Assembly: GCF_002259405.1 (NCBI RefSeq) | Contig: NZ_NPFW01000017.1 | Location: 186,001 to 250,000 of the forward strand | DNA length: 64,000 nucleotides | DNA from: Rhodococcus sp. 14-2483-1-2 | Lineage (GTDB): Bacteria > Actinomycetota > Actinomycetes > Mycobacteriales > Mycobacteriaceae | Reading direction: 5' to 3' | In this document: in pieces, positions 1 to 6,821 of the stretch | Position numbering within the stretch: the stretch's first letter is position 1 | How the letters are laid out: every line of letters starts with the position of its first letter | The notes under the pieces: generated by a model | What the model saw: only the letters and a program-made list of their open reading frames with translations | What the model was told of the DNA's origin: nothing | Database searches by the model: none | Program-made: the position numbers and the translations under genes

Positions 1-149
1 TCGAATGCGTTCAGGAAACGGTTCGGGTCGGACAGCACGGCAAGGACGGTATCCGCGGTCACGCCGTGTGCGCGTAAGCGGGCGGTGACGTCCGAGATCT
101 CGTGTGTTCCCCGGTGTGCGCCGAGCGCACGCTGCCACTGGGCATTCAC
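1..149 (-). CDS. Hypothetical protein, C-terminus cut by window edge
   Basis: A GTG at 149-147 overlaps the stop codon of the upstream diguanylate cyclase by four bases (GTGA), the usual sign of translational coupling. The frame then stays open to the window edge: 49 complete codons beginning V-N-A-Q-W-Q-R-A-L-G. Composition is that of a normal soluble helical protein (for example VTARLRAHGVTADTVLAVL). I do not recognise the family. Being co-transcribed with a diguanylate cyclase it could belong to the same signalling unit, but that is inference from position only. Confidence 0.6.
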   Translation of the reverse strand, partial: MNAQWQRALGAHRGTHEISDVTARLRAHGVTADTVLAVLSDPNRFLNAF

Positions 150-1213
150 AACTGCGGGCCGAAGTGAACACTGGGCCCGCTGCACGGGAGGCGGTGGGGT
201 CCGGCCGAGTTCCGCGGCGACCCGACCTCTCCGTTCGGTCGGCGCTTGTACCGATACAGATCGGCATCGGCGTCGGCCAGTAAAGTCTCGAACGGTTTGT
301 CTTTGGGCGTCGACACGGCCAAACCGTAAGAGGCAGAGACCGATTGGCTGGCAACCATGGTTTCGGCCAACTGCCTCGCCTCGGCGTGGTTCGAGACCGG
401 GGTGATGAGGACGAACTCGTCGCCGCCCACACGTCCGAGGATCGACCGCGACGGCGCGCGTGAGGACCACGAGAGAGCGAGCTCTGCAAGGGCCCGGTCA
501 CCGGCTGCATGCCCGTAGTTGTCGTTGAGATCCTTGAAGTTGTCGATGTCGAAAGCAATGATCGCGACGCGGTCGGTCCTTCGGCGCAGTTGCGCTGTGA
601 GACGGGCGAACCCGTGCTCGGCACCCGTGCGGTTGAACACCCCCGTCAGTGGGTCGCGCAACGCTGCCGAGCGAAGACTTGCTCCGGCCGACCCCAGTAC
701 TTCGGTGAACGCGACCACACAGAAGAGGGCGACGATGACCTCGCTCGGCGAACTCGCGGCTTCACCGAGGGCGAGCGAACCGGCCACGGCCAGTGCCAGT
801 ACCGAACACTGAACCCGTGCGATCGAGGCTCGGTGCATGGTTCGGATGTATACGACGAGAACGAGTATCGAGGCAACTGCGCTCATGCGGAGAGCCGTGT
901 GCACCTGGAAGGCGATACCGAACAGGCCTGCAAACGCAGCCCACACGACGGTCGAGTCGAGCTGCACGCGTCCGATGTGCACAGGTCTGTTCGCGACCGT
1001 ACCCACGATCGAGAAGACGATGGACGCGACCAGTCCGCTCACCGTCGTCCACGACTGCTCGACGTCGGGTACCGAGAACGAGTCGAGCGTCGTTCCTATT
1101 CCGGTGAGAGCCGATACGATCAGCAGTAGCAAGACTGCCGCCAGCACTTTTCGGGCCTCTCTTCGCTGAGCGACGACGGGCACCGAGGCGTGGGGTGTCG
1201 ATACGGCATTCAC
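146..1213 (-). CDS. Membrane-anchored GGDEF diguanylate cyclase
   Basis: Predicted to make cyclic di-GMP from two GTP at the membrane. The 355-residue protein has about six hydrophobic segments between residues 22 and 175 and a C-terminal GGDEF domain. Seen directly: DPLTGVFNR at 187-195, the FDIDNFKDLND metal/substrate loop around 221-231, and an intact GGDEF signature at 263-267, so the domain should be active. No RxxD inhibitory site lies five residues before GGDEF, so the usual product-feedback site is absent. The last 25 or so residues are Pro/Gly/Ser-rich and outside the domain. Start is GTG. The gene overlaps the next gene by GTGA. The signal sensed by the membrane part is unknown. Confidence 0.88.
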   Translation of the reverse strand: MNAVSTPHASVPVVAQRREARKVLAAVLLLLIVSALTGIGTTLDSFSVPDVEQSWTTVSGLVASIVFSIVGTVANRPVHIGRVQLDSTVVWAAFAGLFGIAFQVHTALRMSAVASILVLVVYIRTMHRASIARVQCSVLALAVAGSLALGEAASSPSEVIVALFCVVAFTEVLGSAGASLRSAALRDPLTGVFNRTGAEHGFARLTAQLRRRTDRVAIIAFDIDNFKDLNDNYGHAAGDRALAELALSWSSRAPSRSILGRVGGDEFVLITPVSNHAEARQLAETMVASQSVSASYGLAVSTPKDKPFETLLADADADLYRYKRRPNGEVGSPRNSAGPHRLPCSGPSVHFGPQL

Positions 1214-1607
1214 GTCTGCTCCATCGCCGCAGCTATTTTCCCGTTACCAATTGTGATTCTCGCAACTCCACTCGGTCGGTGTCGGCGGCCGTGACGGATC
1301 CGATGGCGCGGGAGTCCGGTGAGCACGGCCGGCGTCGCGGGTGGTCCGCTGCGGAGGTATGCCTCCGCTTCGAAAAGTGCGATCTGAACTGCGTTGATAC
1401 CGATTGTCTCGGTGAACGGCCGCGGGCGAGTCGAGTGAGGCAACGTGACGTCGGCTCGCGTATGAAAAGCGGGCGTTTCCGTGTGCTGCCCGTCCAGTCG
1501 GCAGACCGCTGCTGCGGTGCCGCTGTCCTCGGATGGATAACTAGAAAATTGCTGACTTCGGGCAGTTTGGGTACGCTGCTCGCTAGTCGAATGTGAAGGA
1601 CGGGGGC
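1214..1607. other. Divergent intergenic region, about 390 bp
   Basis: Separates the minus-strand diguanylate cyclase from the plus-strand cassette. Open frames exist on both strands; one on the minus strand even ends in a GTGA overlap with the cyclase start. Third-position GC in these frames is low for this genome and the translations are Arg/Pro/His-rich, so I read the stretch as non-coding. It carries the promoter candidate listed separately. Confidence 0.5.
1549..1577 (+). promoter_or_regulatory. Candidate housekeeping promoter of the 1608 cassette
   Basis: TTGCTG (1549-1554), a 17-bp spacer, then TACGCT (1572-1577) resembles a primary-sigma promoter. It lies 31 bp before the ATG of the small membrane protein at 1608. 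Prediction from sequence only. Confidence 0.4.
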
Positions 1608-1877
1608 ATGGTGACGAGTGCATGGAGCAGAGCCGAAAATCTTGCTGTTATCGACAGCGCGAGCTTCCGGGCGGTGTACGTCTTCGGTGTGGCGGCAGCG
1701 TTGCTCGCAGGATTCACGGCGTTGGGTTGGATGTTCGCCCAGCCGATGCTGGGGATCGTGGCGGGAGTGACCGCAATCGGCACGATCGGGACAGCTCACG
1801 CGCTGCTCGGTGGTAGTCGTTTCGGTACGTCGCCCGCTGATCTGTTGGAGACGCATGCGGGTCGCTTCGATGGCTGA
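1608..1877 (+). CDS. Small two-helix membrane protein
   Basis: An 89-residue protein with two hydrophobic helices (about residues 23-42 and 45-65), short charged ends and no recognised domain. I chose the ATG at 1608 because a purine-rich site (GAAGGACGGGGG) sits just before it; an in-frame GTG at 1593 would add five residues. Its last eight bases overlap the start of the DUF3263 gene (ATGGCTGA), so the two are probably translated together. It is the first gene of the plus-strand cassette that runs to 4441. Function unknown. Confidence 0.65.
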   Translation: MVTSAWSRAENLAVIDSASFRAVYVFGVAAALLAGFTALGWMFAQPMLGIVAGVTAIGTIGTAHALLGGSRFGTSPADLLETHAGRFDG

Positions 1878-2082
1878 CAACCGCGACGAAGCCTTGATCA
1901 CGTTCGCGGCTCGCTGGGAGCCGTACGGCGGTGCGGATGCTTCGGAGATCTTCGTCTGCTTCGGTTTGAGCGAAAGTCAGTACCGGGCGCGTTTGTACCA
2001 GGCCTTGACGCGTTCCGGGCACGGTGCAGTGGACGTCGACGCCCGGGTGCGGACGCGGTTGCTGCGCTACAGCACGTCGTGA
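1870..2082 (+). CDS. DUF3263 family protein
   Basis: A 70-residue protein. The pattern FAARWEPYGGADASEIFVCF followed by GLSESQYRARLYQAL matches my recollection of the actinobacterial DUF3263 signature (F...W...G.....I...F..S...Y...L). The second half looks like a small helix-turn-helix, so DNA binding is possible but unproven. The start at 1870 is set by the eight-base overlap with the preceding membrane-protein gene and the family-like length; an in-frame upstream start at 1810 would only add residues encoded inside that gene. It sits just before a secreted protein and the ImmA/IrrE metallopeptidase. Confidence 0.65.
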   Translation: MADNRDEALITFAARWEPYGGADASEIFVCFGLSESQYRARLYQALTRSGHGAVDVDARVRTRLLRYSTS

Positions 2083-2176
2083 GTATTCGACTTCTGCCCG
2101 GCGAGGCCGATACTCGATGCAGTGGCGTGCCGATCCTGGCTGCCGGCTCGAAACGAACGACAATCGGGGACAGCGA

Positions 2177-2974
2177 ATGAGCATTGGGGCCAGGTGGCGT
2201 GTCGCGGCGCTGACAGTGGCGGCGGGAGCCGCGACGGTCGGTGGCGTCATGATCGGCACCGGGGCCGGCGTCTCGTCGGCGTATCCGATCTGTATCGGAA
2301 ATCTGCACGCGTGCCATCACCCCGCCCCCACCAGCATCGATGTCACCACCACGGTGGATGATTCGACGACCACCGAATCCACCACGTCGTCCACCACCAC
2401 GTCGGCGACCTCGACCACAACAGCAGCGTCGAGCACCTCGTCGTCGAGACGCCCACGACCCACCCACGAACCCACCACGGAGTCGGAACAGTCGTCGACT
2501 CGCTCGCAGCCGTCACGCACGCCGACGTCCGGGGTGGTCGACGGGCCTCCTGCAGCCGGGCCTCCTGCAGCCGGGCCTCCTGCAGCCGGGCCGCCTGCAG
2601 CCGTTCCGCCTGTCGGCGGTGCAGGCGGTGTCCCGCCAGGAGCCGGCCTCGATGTACCCGATGTCGAGGACGAGGAGACGGCGGCGGCATCTTCCTCGAC
2701 CGCACCGTCGACAGAACCGGCCGGCCCGGCGTCGACCAGTGCGGCCTCGCCGTCGTCGTCCGCTTCCGGTCCCGGCGCATCGGGTCCCGGCGCGAACGGT
2801 CCTGATCCGGATACCGAACTCACCGCGTCGTCCGGTCTGTTGGACGCACGCGCGGTGGCAGGTGGAGTCGTGGGTCTGATGCTCGCCGGAGCCGGAGCGG
2901 GTGTCATCAGCGCCAGGGGAGCCCGCGCGCAGCAGGTGCGTCTCGATCGAGCTCGCGGGGAGATTTTCTCGTGA
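2177..2974 (+). CDS. Secreted Thr/Ser/Pro-rich protein with C-terminal membrane anchor
   Basis: A 265-residue exported protein. It has a Sec-type signal peptide (basic start MSIGARWR, hydrophobic core through about residue 36), a Cys-containing segment YPICIGNLHACHHP, then about 60 residues made almost wholly of Thr, Ser, Asp and Glu, a block of four GPPAA repeats, an acidic Ser/Ala/Pro-rich stretch, and a C-terminal hydrophobic helix (about 225-250) followed by a basic tail. That is the layout of a wall-spanning stalk held by a C-terminal helix; there is no LPxTG motif. The ATG at 2177 follows GGGGACAGCGA. Its end overlaps the metallopeptidase gene by GTGA. Low complexity prevents a family assignment. 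Confidence 0.7.
   Translation: MSIGARWRVAALTVAAGAATVGGVMIGTGAGVSSAYPICIGNLHACHHPAPTSIDVTTTVDDSTTTESTTSSTTTSATSTTTAASSTSSSRRPRPTHEPTTESEQSSTRSQPSRTPTSGVVDGPPAAGPPAAGPPAAGPPAAVPPVGGAGGVPPGAGLDVPDVEDEETAAASSSTAPSTEPAGPASTSAASPSSSASGPGASGPGANGPDPDTELTASSGLLDARAVAGGVVGLMLAGAGAGVISARGARAQQVRLDRARGEIFS
2543..2602 (+). repeat. Four-copy 15-bp in-frame tandem repeat
   Basis: The unit GGGCCTCCTGCAGCC is repeated at 2543, 2558, 2573 and 2588 (the last copy has one change) and encodes Gly-Pro-Pro-Ala-Ala each time. Units of 15 bp allow copy-number change without frameshift. Confidence 0.9.
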
Positions 2975-3462
2975 CGCGCTCACATCGTCGGATCTCGGCG
3001 GCCGTGGACGTGGTCTGCGAAATTGCAGCGGATGCCGATCGGTCCACGCTCGACGGCGTGATCGAGGCGATCGCCCGCGAACGCAGGCGACCGATCGTCA
3101 TCGAGGGCGCAGTCCTGCCGCCAGGGGTGTGTGGGCAGCGCCGCGCCTACCCCGATCGCGACGTGATCGTGATAGGTACGGACCTTCCGAATTACGATCG
3201 CACGCTCGCCCACGAACTGGGCCACATCGTCTTTCGACACGACGGCATACCCATCGAGAGTTCCCTGCGCGCCGTCAGCGATGAGCTGCTGGCGTACTTG
3301 CTGAGCGAACGCACGTTGCAATCGGCCGTGGTGGACGGTGCCGACAACGACGACGAATGGGAAGCGGAGGCCTTCGCCGGGCAGCTGCTGCAGCGATTGC
3401 GTCGTGCGAACACCCGAGGCGCAGCTCGATCGATCGTCTCTTTCGACCAGGCGTTGGGCTGA
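2971..3462 (+). CDS. ImmA/IrrE family metallo-endopeptidase
   Basis: A 163-residue zinc peptidase. HELGH is at residues 81-85, preceded by the strand DVIVIGTDLPNYDRTLA; this is the zincin signature of the ImmA/IrrE family, whose known members cleave or release XRE-type repressors. The further glutamate ligand is probably in DEWEAEAFAGQLL near residues 126-138. The GTG start overlaps the upstream stop (GTGA) and the stop lies two bases before the next ATG, so it belongs to the same transcript as the secreted protein and the membrane protein. The nearby EspR-like XRE regulator is an obvious candidate substrate; that link is inference. Confidence 0.85.
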   Translation: MTRSHRRISAAVDVVCEIAADADRSTLDGVIEAIARERRRPIVIEGAVLPPGVCGQRRAYPDRDVIVIGTDLPNYDRTLAHELGHIVFRHDGIPIESSLRAVSDELLAYLLSERTLQSAVVDGADNDDEWEAEAFAGQLLQRLRRANTRGAARSIVSFDQALG

Positions 3463-3463
3463 C

Positions 3464-4441
3464 ATGGCGTGGATTGCAGCACTGGTGGTCTGGCTTGCGG
3501 CCGGTGCACGAGTGGGCCGAATGGTCGTGCGACCTGCCACCACGGTTCGGATCTGCATGGTCCTGGCCATGGTGTGCACAGCGGCGGCCCAGACGGTGGC
3601 CATCGACGACGTCGCCGCCACGCTCGGCCGCGACAATGCGGCCGCAGCGTTGGCGATGTGCTGGGCCGGCGGGGCCGGAGCGTCGATGGTGATCGCCATC
3701 AGGGCATGGCCGACACTTCTGCGGCGGTGGTACCGAACGTGTGCCGTCGTCATCGCGGTGTCCACAGCCGGTGCGATGGCGGGCTCGCTCTTGAACCCGG
3801 TGGCCGGCTGGTGCGCGGTTCTGCCGGCGTTCGCCGCCGTGATCGCGGCCGGGGTTCGGGTGATCGCCCGCACGCCGATCGGGCGTGCGGTTGCCCTTTA
3901 TTGTCTCGGTGCTGTGGCGCCGCTGTCGATCGCCATCGCAGTGATTCTCGGTGCGGAACCCAACCGCGGGGTGCTCACAGTGGGTGCGTTGATCATGTCG
4001 ATCGGTGCCGTGTCGGTGTTGATCGAGACATGGATACGCGCCCGGATCCTGCTCTACCGCATCAAAGATCTACACCACGCCCTGCTCCGCCGATTCCCCG
4101 AACTTCGCGACTCCGACCGATCGCGGGCACCCACTGTGCTGCAAGCGTCCGATCACGTGTCGGACGTCATGGACGGGCTGTACTTGCAGGTGGGTGCCGG
4201 ACAGTTCGACGACGGAGTCGCCGCGCCTACCGATCCGGTGGATCGCGCAGCACGGATAGCTCGGACGGTCCACGACCCTCTCGCCCACCCCATCCTCGGT
4301 GCCCACTGGATCGTGCCCCCACCCGACTGGTCCCCTCCGCAGTGGGTTGCCTTGATCGCCCGGGCGCATCGATCGACGTCCACCGCCGCGCTCGACGACG
4401 CGACATCACCGGACTCCGCTACCGACACGACTGCTCGGTAG
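3464..4441 (+). CDS. MAB_1171c-like multispanning membrane protein (putative transporter/sensor)
   Basis: A 325-residue protein with about seven transmembrane helices in residues 1-195, then a cytosolic domain of roughly 130 residues that begins RIKDLHHALLRRFPEL and contains HPILGAHWIVPPPDWS. This layout, and the position right after an ImmA/IrrE gene with an XRE gene close by, fits the actinobacterial MAB_1171c family (DUF6545-type C-terminal part), called a putative transporter without proof. A 7TM segment with a soluble tail fits a receptor equally well. It is the last gene of the plus-strand unit and converges on the regulator gene 27 bp away. Confidence 0.72.
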   Translation: MAWIAALVVWLAAGARVGRMVVRPATTVRICMVLAMVCTAAAQTVAIDDVAATLGRDNAAAALAMCWAGGAGASMVIAIRAWPTLLRRWYRTCAVVIAVSTAGAMAGSLLNPVAGWCAVLPAFAAVIAAGVRVIARTPIGRAVALYCLGAVAPLSIAIAVILGAEPNRGVLTVGALIMSIGAVSVLIETWIRARILLYRIKDLHHALLRRFPELRDSDRSRAPTVLQASDHVSDVMDGLYLQVGAGQFDDGVAAPTDPVDRAARIARTVHDPLAHPILGAHWIVPPPDWSPPQWVALIARAHRSTSTAALDDATSPDSATDTTAR

Positions 4442-4468
4442 CGGACGCGGCCGGCCAGGCAGCGAGCG

Positions 4469-4897
4469 CTACGGGGTGCTGTCCGGTGGCACCGCGGGCA
4501 ATCCTTCGCTTGCGCGTAGCTTTTCGGCCATCGAGGTCAGCAGGCTCTGCGATTCGTCGGACAGGTCGAATGCGCGTGCCGACAGTCGCCGCAGGCCCTG
4601 ATTCCGCAATTGCGCGAGCATTTCGAGATCGCGATCGACCGCATCCTGATAGACCGGGTCGTAGAAATAATCCGCCCGTACCTTGAAGAACCGCGCCAAC
4701 GCTGTCACGGTCTCCTCCGACGGGTTGGTCCTGTGTCCGGATCGAAGCTGCGAAATATACGGTTTGGAGATGCGATGGCCCGCGTCGGCCAGCCCCTGTG
4801 CGACCTCGGCATTGGTGTGAGGCCGACGTCCCGGTGGATGGACCGTGTCGAACAGCTTGTTCAACCTGGCCGCGAACGATCCGTCTTCGACCGGCAC
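4469..4897 (-). CDS. EspR-like XRE family transcriptional regulator
   Basis: A 142-residue DNA-binding protein. FAARLNKLFDTVHPPGRRPH, then a helix-turn-helix ending ISKPYISQLRSGHRTNPS, then LARFFKVRADYF closely resemble mycobacterial EspR, a nucleoid-type regulator with an N-terminal HTH and a C-terminal dimerisation helix. I chose GTG at 4897 because AGAGGGA lies eight bases upstream and it gives an EspR-like N-terminus; ATG at 4918 would add seven residues. It converges on the MAB_1171c-like gene. It may control the neighbouring cassette and may be the target of the ImmA/IrrE peptidase; both ideas are inference. Confidence 0.8.
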   Translation of the reverse strand: MPVEDGSFAARLNKLFDTVHPPGRRPHTNAEVAQGLADAGHRISKPYISQLRSGHRTNPSEETVTALARFFKVRADYFYDPVYQDAVDRDLEMLAQLRNQGLRRLSARAFDLSDESQSLLTSMAEKLRASEGLPAVPPDSTP

Positions 4898-5006
4898 CTT
4901 TGTCTTCCCTCTGATCATGTGAACCCAACTTGTCCCGCGGCGGTAGCCGACATTTCAGTAACCAAATGGTAACCGTCCGGCGGCTTCGATAAACGCGCTC
5001 TGCTGT

Positions 5007-5156
5007 TCACGGTCGAAATCCGCGTTGGGTGGCGCTTGGCCGGTCCTGAGCGATGTGCCGAATCATTCGGATCGATTCGCCGACGATCAACGTGACCAGC
5101 GACAGCGCCATCAATGCAAGCGCAGCCACGATCGCGAATATCAACACCGAATACAT
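5007..5156 (-). CDS. Small single-pass membrane peptide (49 aa)
   Basis: An ATG at 5156 preceded by GAGGGG at suitable distance opens 49 codons: a short N-terminus, one strong hydrophobic helix (YSVLIFAIVAALALMALSL onward, about residues 2-25), then a basic tail rich in Arg ending GFRP. Codon usage looks genuine, and it lies upstream of the EspR-like gene on the same strand with about 110 bp between. No family recognised. It may be a membrane accessory of the regulator cassette. Confidence 0.6.
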   Translation of the reverse strand: MYSVLIFAIVAALALMALSLVTLIVGESIRMIRHIAQDRPSATQRGFRP

Positions 5157-5224
5157 CTCGACTACCCCTCTGTCTCATGAGCTGGACGAGTCTGGATCGC
5201 AGAGGCGACGTGATGCGGTCGAAT

Positions 5225-5272
5225 CCGGATGCGAGGCCTGTCGTGCTTTGCGGGGGGTGGCCTCGCATCCGG
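5225..5272. promoter_or_regulatory. Perfect 14-bp inverted repeat in a divergent promoter region
   Basis: CCGGATGCGAGGCC (5225-5238) and its exact reverse complement (5259-5272) flank a 20-nt loop. The repeat lies between the divergent starts of the 49-aa membrane peptide (5156) and the DUF1810 gene (5371), so it is not at a gene end. It could be an operator or a leader hairpin. The match is seen directly; the role is unknown. Confidence 0.55.
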
Positions 5273-5370
5273 CAGCCGGCATCGTCTGCGAATTCGACAC
5301 CGTCCAGGTCTAGATATTAGCTGAAAGATTGCTGTCGAGGCGAACCGAATCGGTGCCCTAGGTTGAGTGC

Positions 5371-5802
5371 ATGACCGAATACGACCTGCAACGCTTCGTC
5401 GACGCCCAGGATCCCGTGTGGAGTGCAGTGACGCAGGAGTTGAAGGCGGGGAGGAAGCAGACCCACTGGATGTGGTTCGTGTTCCCGCAGTTGGCGGGAT
5501 TGGGACGAAGTGCGACTGCTCAGCACTTCGGCATCGCCGACCTGACGGAGGCGGAACTGTATCTGTCCCACGAGGTGCTGGGTCCGCGTCTGAAGAAGGC
5601 GGCCCGGCTGACCGTCGGAATCGAGGGTCGAACGGTGGACGAGATCTTCGGTTACCCCGACAATCTGAAACTGCATTCGTCCATGACGCTTTTCGCCGAA
5701 GCTACCAAGGGCCAGTCCGTTTTCGGCGAAGTGTTGCAGAAGTATTTCGGCGGCGAATTCGATGGCGCGACACTCGACTTGCTCGACGAGCGGTACCGCT
5801 AG
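5371..5802 (+). CDS. DUF1810 family protein
   Basis: A 143-residue soluble protein. YDLQRFVDAQDPVWSAVTQEL, HWMWFVFPQLAGLGRS and the later DNLKLHSSMTLF are typical of DUF1810 (YbaK-unrelated, alpha-helical, often stand-alone in bacteria); length is normal for the family. The biochemical role of the family is not established to my knowledge. It starts at an ATG 31 bp after a pyrimidine/purine-mixed leader and ends 10 bp before the lumazine synthase ATG, so the two genes probably share a transcript. Confidence 0.82.
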   Translation: MTEYDLQRFVDAQDPVWSAVTQELKAGRKQTHWMWFVFPQLAGLGRSATAQHFGIADLTEAELYLSHEVLGPRLKKAARLTVGIEGRTVDEIFGYPDNLKLHSSMTLFAEATKGQSVFGEVLQKYFGGEFDGATLDLLDERYR

Positions 5803-5812
5803 CATCGCACCC

Positions 5813-6268
5813 ATGACGACTCCACTCGCCGGATCCATTGCCTTCGTCCACGCCAGCTGGCACCTGGACATCGTCGACCGAGCGCGAGTGGGATTCGCGG
5901 CAGAACTCGAGCGGCTGGGCCAGGGCGATACTCGTGTCGACGTCTTCGAGGTGCCGGGGGCATTCGAGATCCCGCTGCACGCCCAGCGGTTGGCGAAGAC
6001 CGGGAAGTACTCGGCGATCGTCGCCGCCGCGCTGGTCGTCGACGGAGGAATCTATCGACACGACTTCGTAGAAACGGCGGTCATCGACGGCCTCATGCGG
6101 GTGCAACTGGACACCGATGTGCCGGTGTTCTCGGTGGTGCTCACTCCCCATCACTTCCACGAGCACGCCGACCACGCAGCGTTCTTCACCGCCCACCTCG
6201 AAACCAAGGGTGCCGAAGCGGCGCGGGCTGTTGTCAAAACCCTGGCGTCGCTGGGAACCATCGGCTGA
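5813..6268 (+). CDS. ribH: 6,7-dimethyl-8-ribityllumazine synthase, type II (RibH2-like)
   Basis: Catalyses the penultimate step of riboflavin synthesis: 5-amino-6-ribitylaminouracil plus 3,4-dihydroxy-2-butanone 4-phosphate to lumazine. The 151-residue protein has VPGAFEIPLHA around 45-55, AALVVDGGIYRHDFV around 70-85 and LTPHHFHEH around 110-118. The VDGGIYRHDF and HHFHEH patterns are those of the decameric type II (RibH2) enzymes described in Brucella and Mesorhizobium, not of the icosahedral type. No other riboflavin gene is nearby, so this is probably an additional, stand-alone copy. ATG at 5813 chosen by fit to the family N-terminus (GSIAFVHASWHLDIV). Confidence 0.88.
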   Translation: MTTPLAGSIAFVHASWHLDIVDRARVGFAAELERLGQGDTRVDVFEVPGAFEIPLHAQRLAKTGKYSAIVAAALVVDGGIYRHDFVETAVIDGLMRVQLDTDVPVFSVVLTPHHFHEHADHAAFFTAHLETKGAEAARAVVKTLASLGTIG

Positions 6269-6538
6269 CGCCGGGGCCGATTTTGGGCCGGGGCCGATTG
6301 CCTCCCTGCGCCTGAGTTGCATGAAGTACTCGCGGAACTCGAACCGCGCGAACGGATCTTCTATCTTTGCGAGTACGGCACCACGCGCAACGACGCCTAG
6401 TGCCTCGCCGATCAAAGTTTTTGGGATATCGACGCTCCGGGTCGGCTCTGCAGTCGCGAGCACGTCTGATCGGTCCTCGAAGACCGGTACGTGTACGACC
6501 CGGGCGGTCGGCGCGGCGGTGATGATCGGGGAGTTTCA
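6269..6538 (-). pseudogene. Coding remnant, family unknown
   Basis: Reading leftwards from 6535, one minus frame gives about 85 residues with convincing codon bias (strong C/G third positions in the first 25 codons): SPIITAAPTARVVHVPVF..., ...LIGEALGVVARGAVLAKIED..., ...FEFREYFMQLRR. A TGA precedes it with no usable ATG, and its original stop is missing: the frame runs on into the antisense of ribH. A GCCGGGGCCGATT direct repeat (about 6270-6296) lies at the ribH junction. I read it as the surviving middle of a deleted gene. Family not recognised. Confidence 0.35.
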
Positions 6539-6540
6539 GC

Positions 6541-6691
6541 CACGGGAACTGCCCCAGCCACCTACCTGCTGACGTACACACTGCTGCTCGACTGCGTGCA
6601 TACCCGTAGAGGGACGTTGTGGCAGCGACGGGACGGTAACTGGACAATTCTCCAACATCGAGGAGCCGTGATCGCAGCCCACAAATCGTGA
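6541..6691 (+). pseudogene. Remnant of a DUF4440/SnoaL-like (NTF2-fold) protein
   Basis: The C-terminal 50 residues of one plus frame read ATYLLTYTLLLDCVHTRRGT then LWQRRDGNWTILQHRGAVI and stop at 6691. This is the last-two-strand pattern of DUF4440/SnoaL-like proteins (xSxLWxRRDGxWxxxxHxG). No N-terminal half is present; sequence upstream belongs to the oppositely oriented remnant. It looks like the tail of a gene broken by a rearrangement at about 6540. Confidence 0.4.
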
Positions 6692-6792
6692 TGTGTGGGG
6701 GATGAGTCGACCTCTATCATGGGCTACCGACAGACTTTGAGTTCCCAATACTTTTGTAGGGCAATAGTTTTCGATTGCACTGTGGTTGTCAG

Positions 6793-6808
6793 TCGAATGT
6801 TTGTTCGA
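6793..6808. promoter_or_regulatory. Predicted LexA (SOS) box
   Basis: TCGAATGTTTGTTCGA fits the mycobacterial SOS box TCGAAC-N4-GTTCGA with one change (T for C at position 6). It is centred about 20 bp before the ATG of the HNH/13E12 gene. Members of the 13E12 family in M. tuberculosis are known to carry such boxes, which supports the call. Confidence 0.75.
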
Positions 6809-6821
6809 TACACTTGCTCCC

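Larger units (their letters stand above)
6269..6821. other. 553-bp stretch without an intact gene
   Basis: Holds the two abutting coding relics described separately (minus 6269-6538, plus 6541-6691) and then about 100 bp of AT-richer promoter sequence in front of the HNH/13E12 gene with its SOS box. No RNA gene was seen. Confidence 0.55.

Noticed and set aside
1210..1623. Minus-strand frame ending in GTGA overlap with the diguanylate cyclase start
   Set aside because: Third codon positions are not GC-biased as in neighbouring genes, the translation is Arg/His/Pro/Ser-rich without family resemblance, and it overlaps the promoter candidate at 1549-1577.
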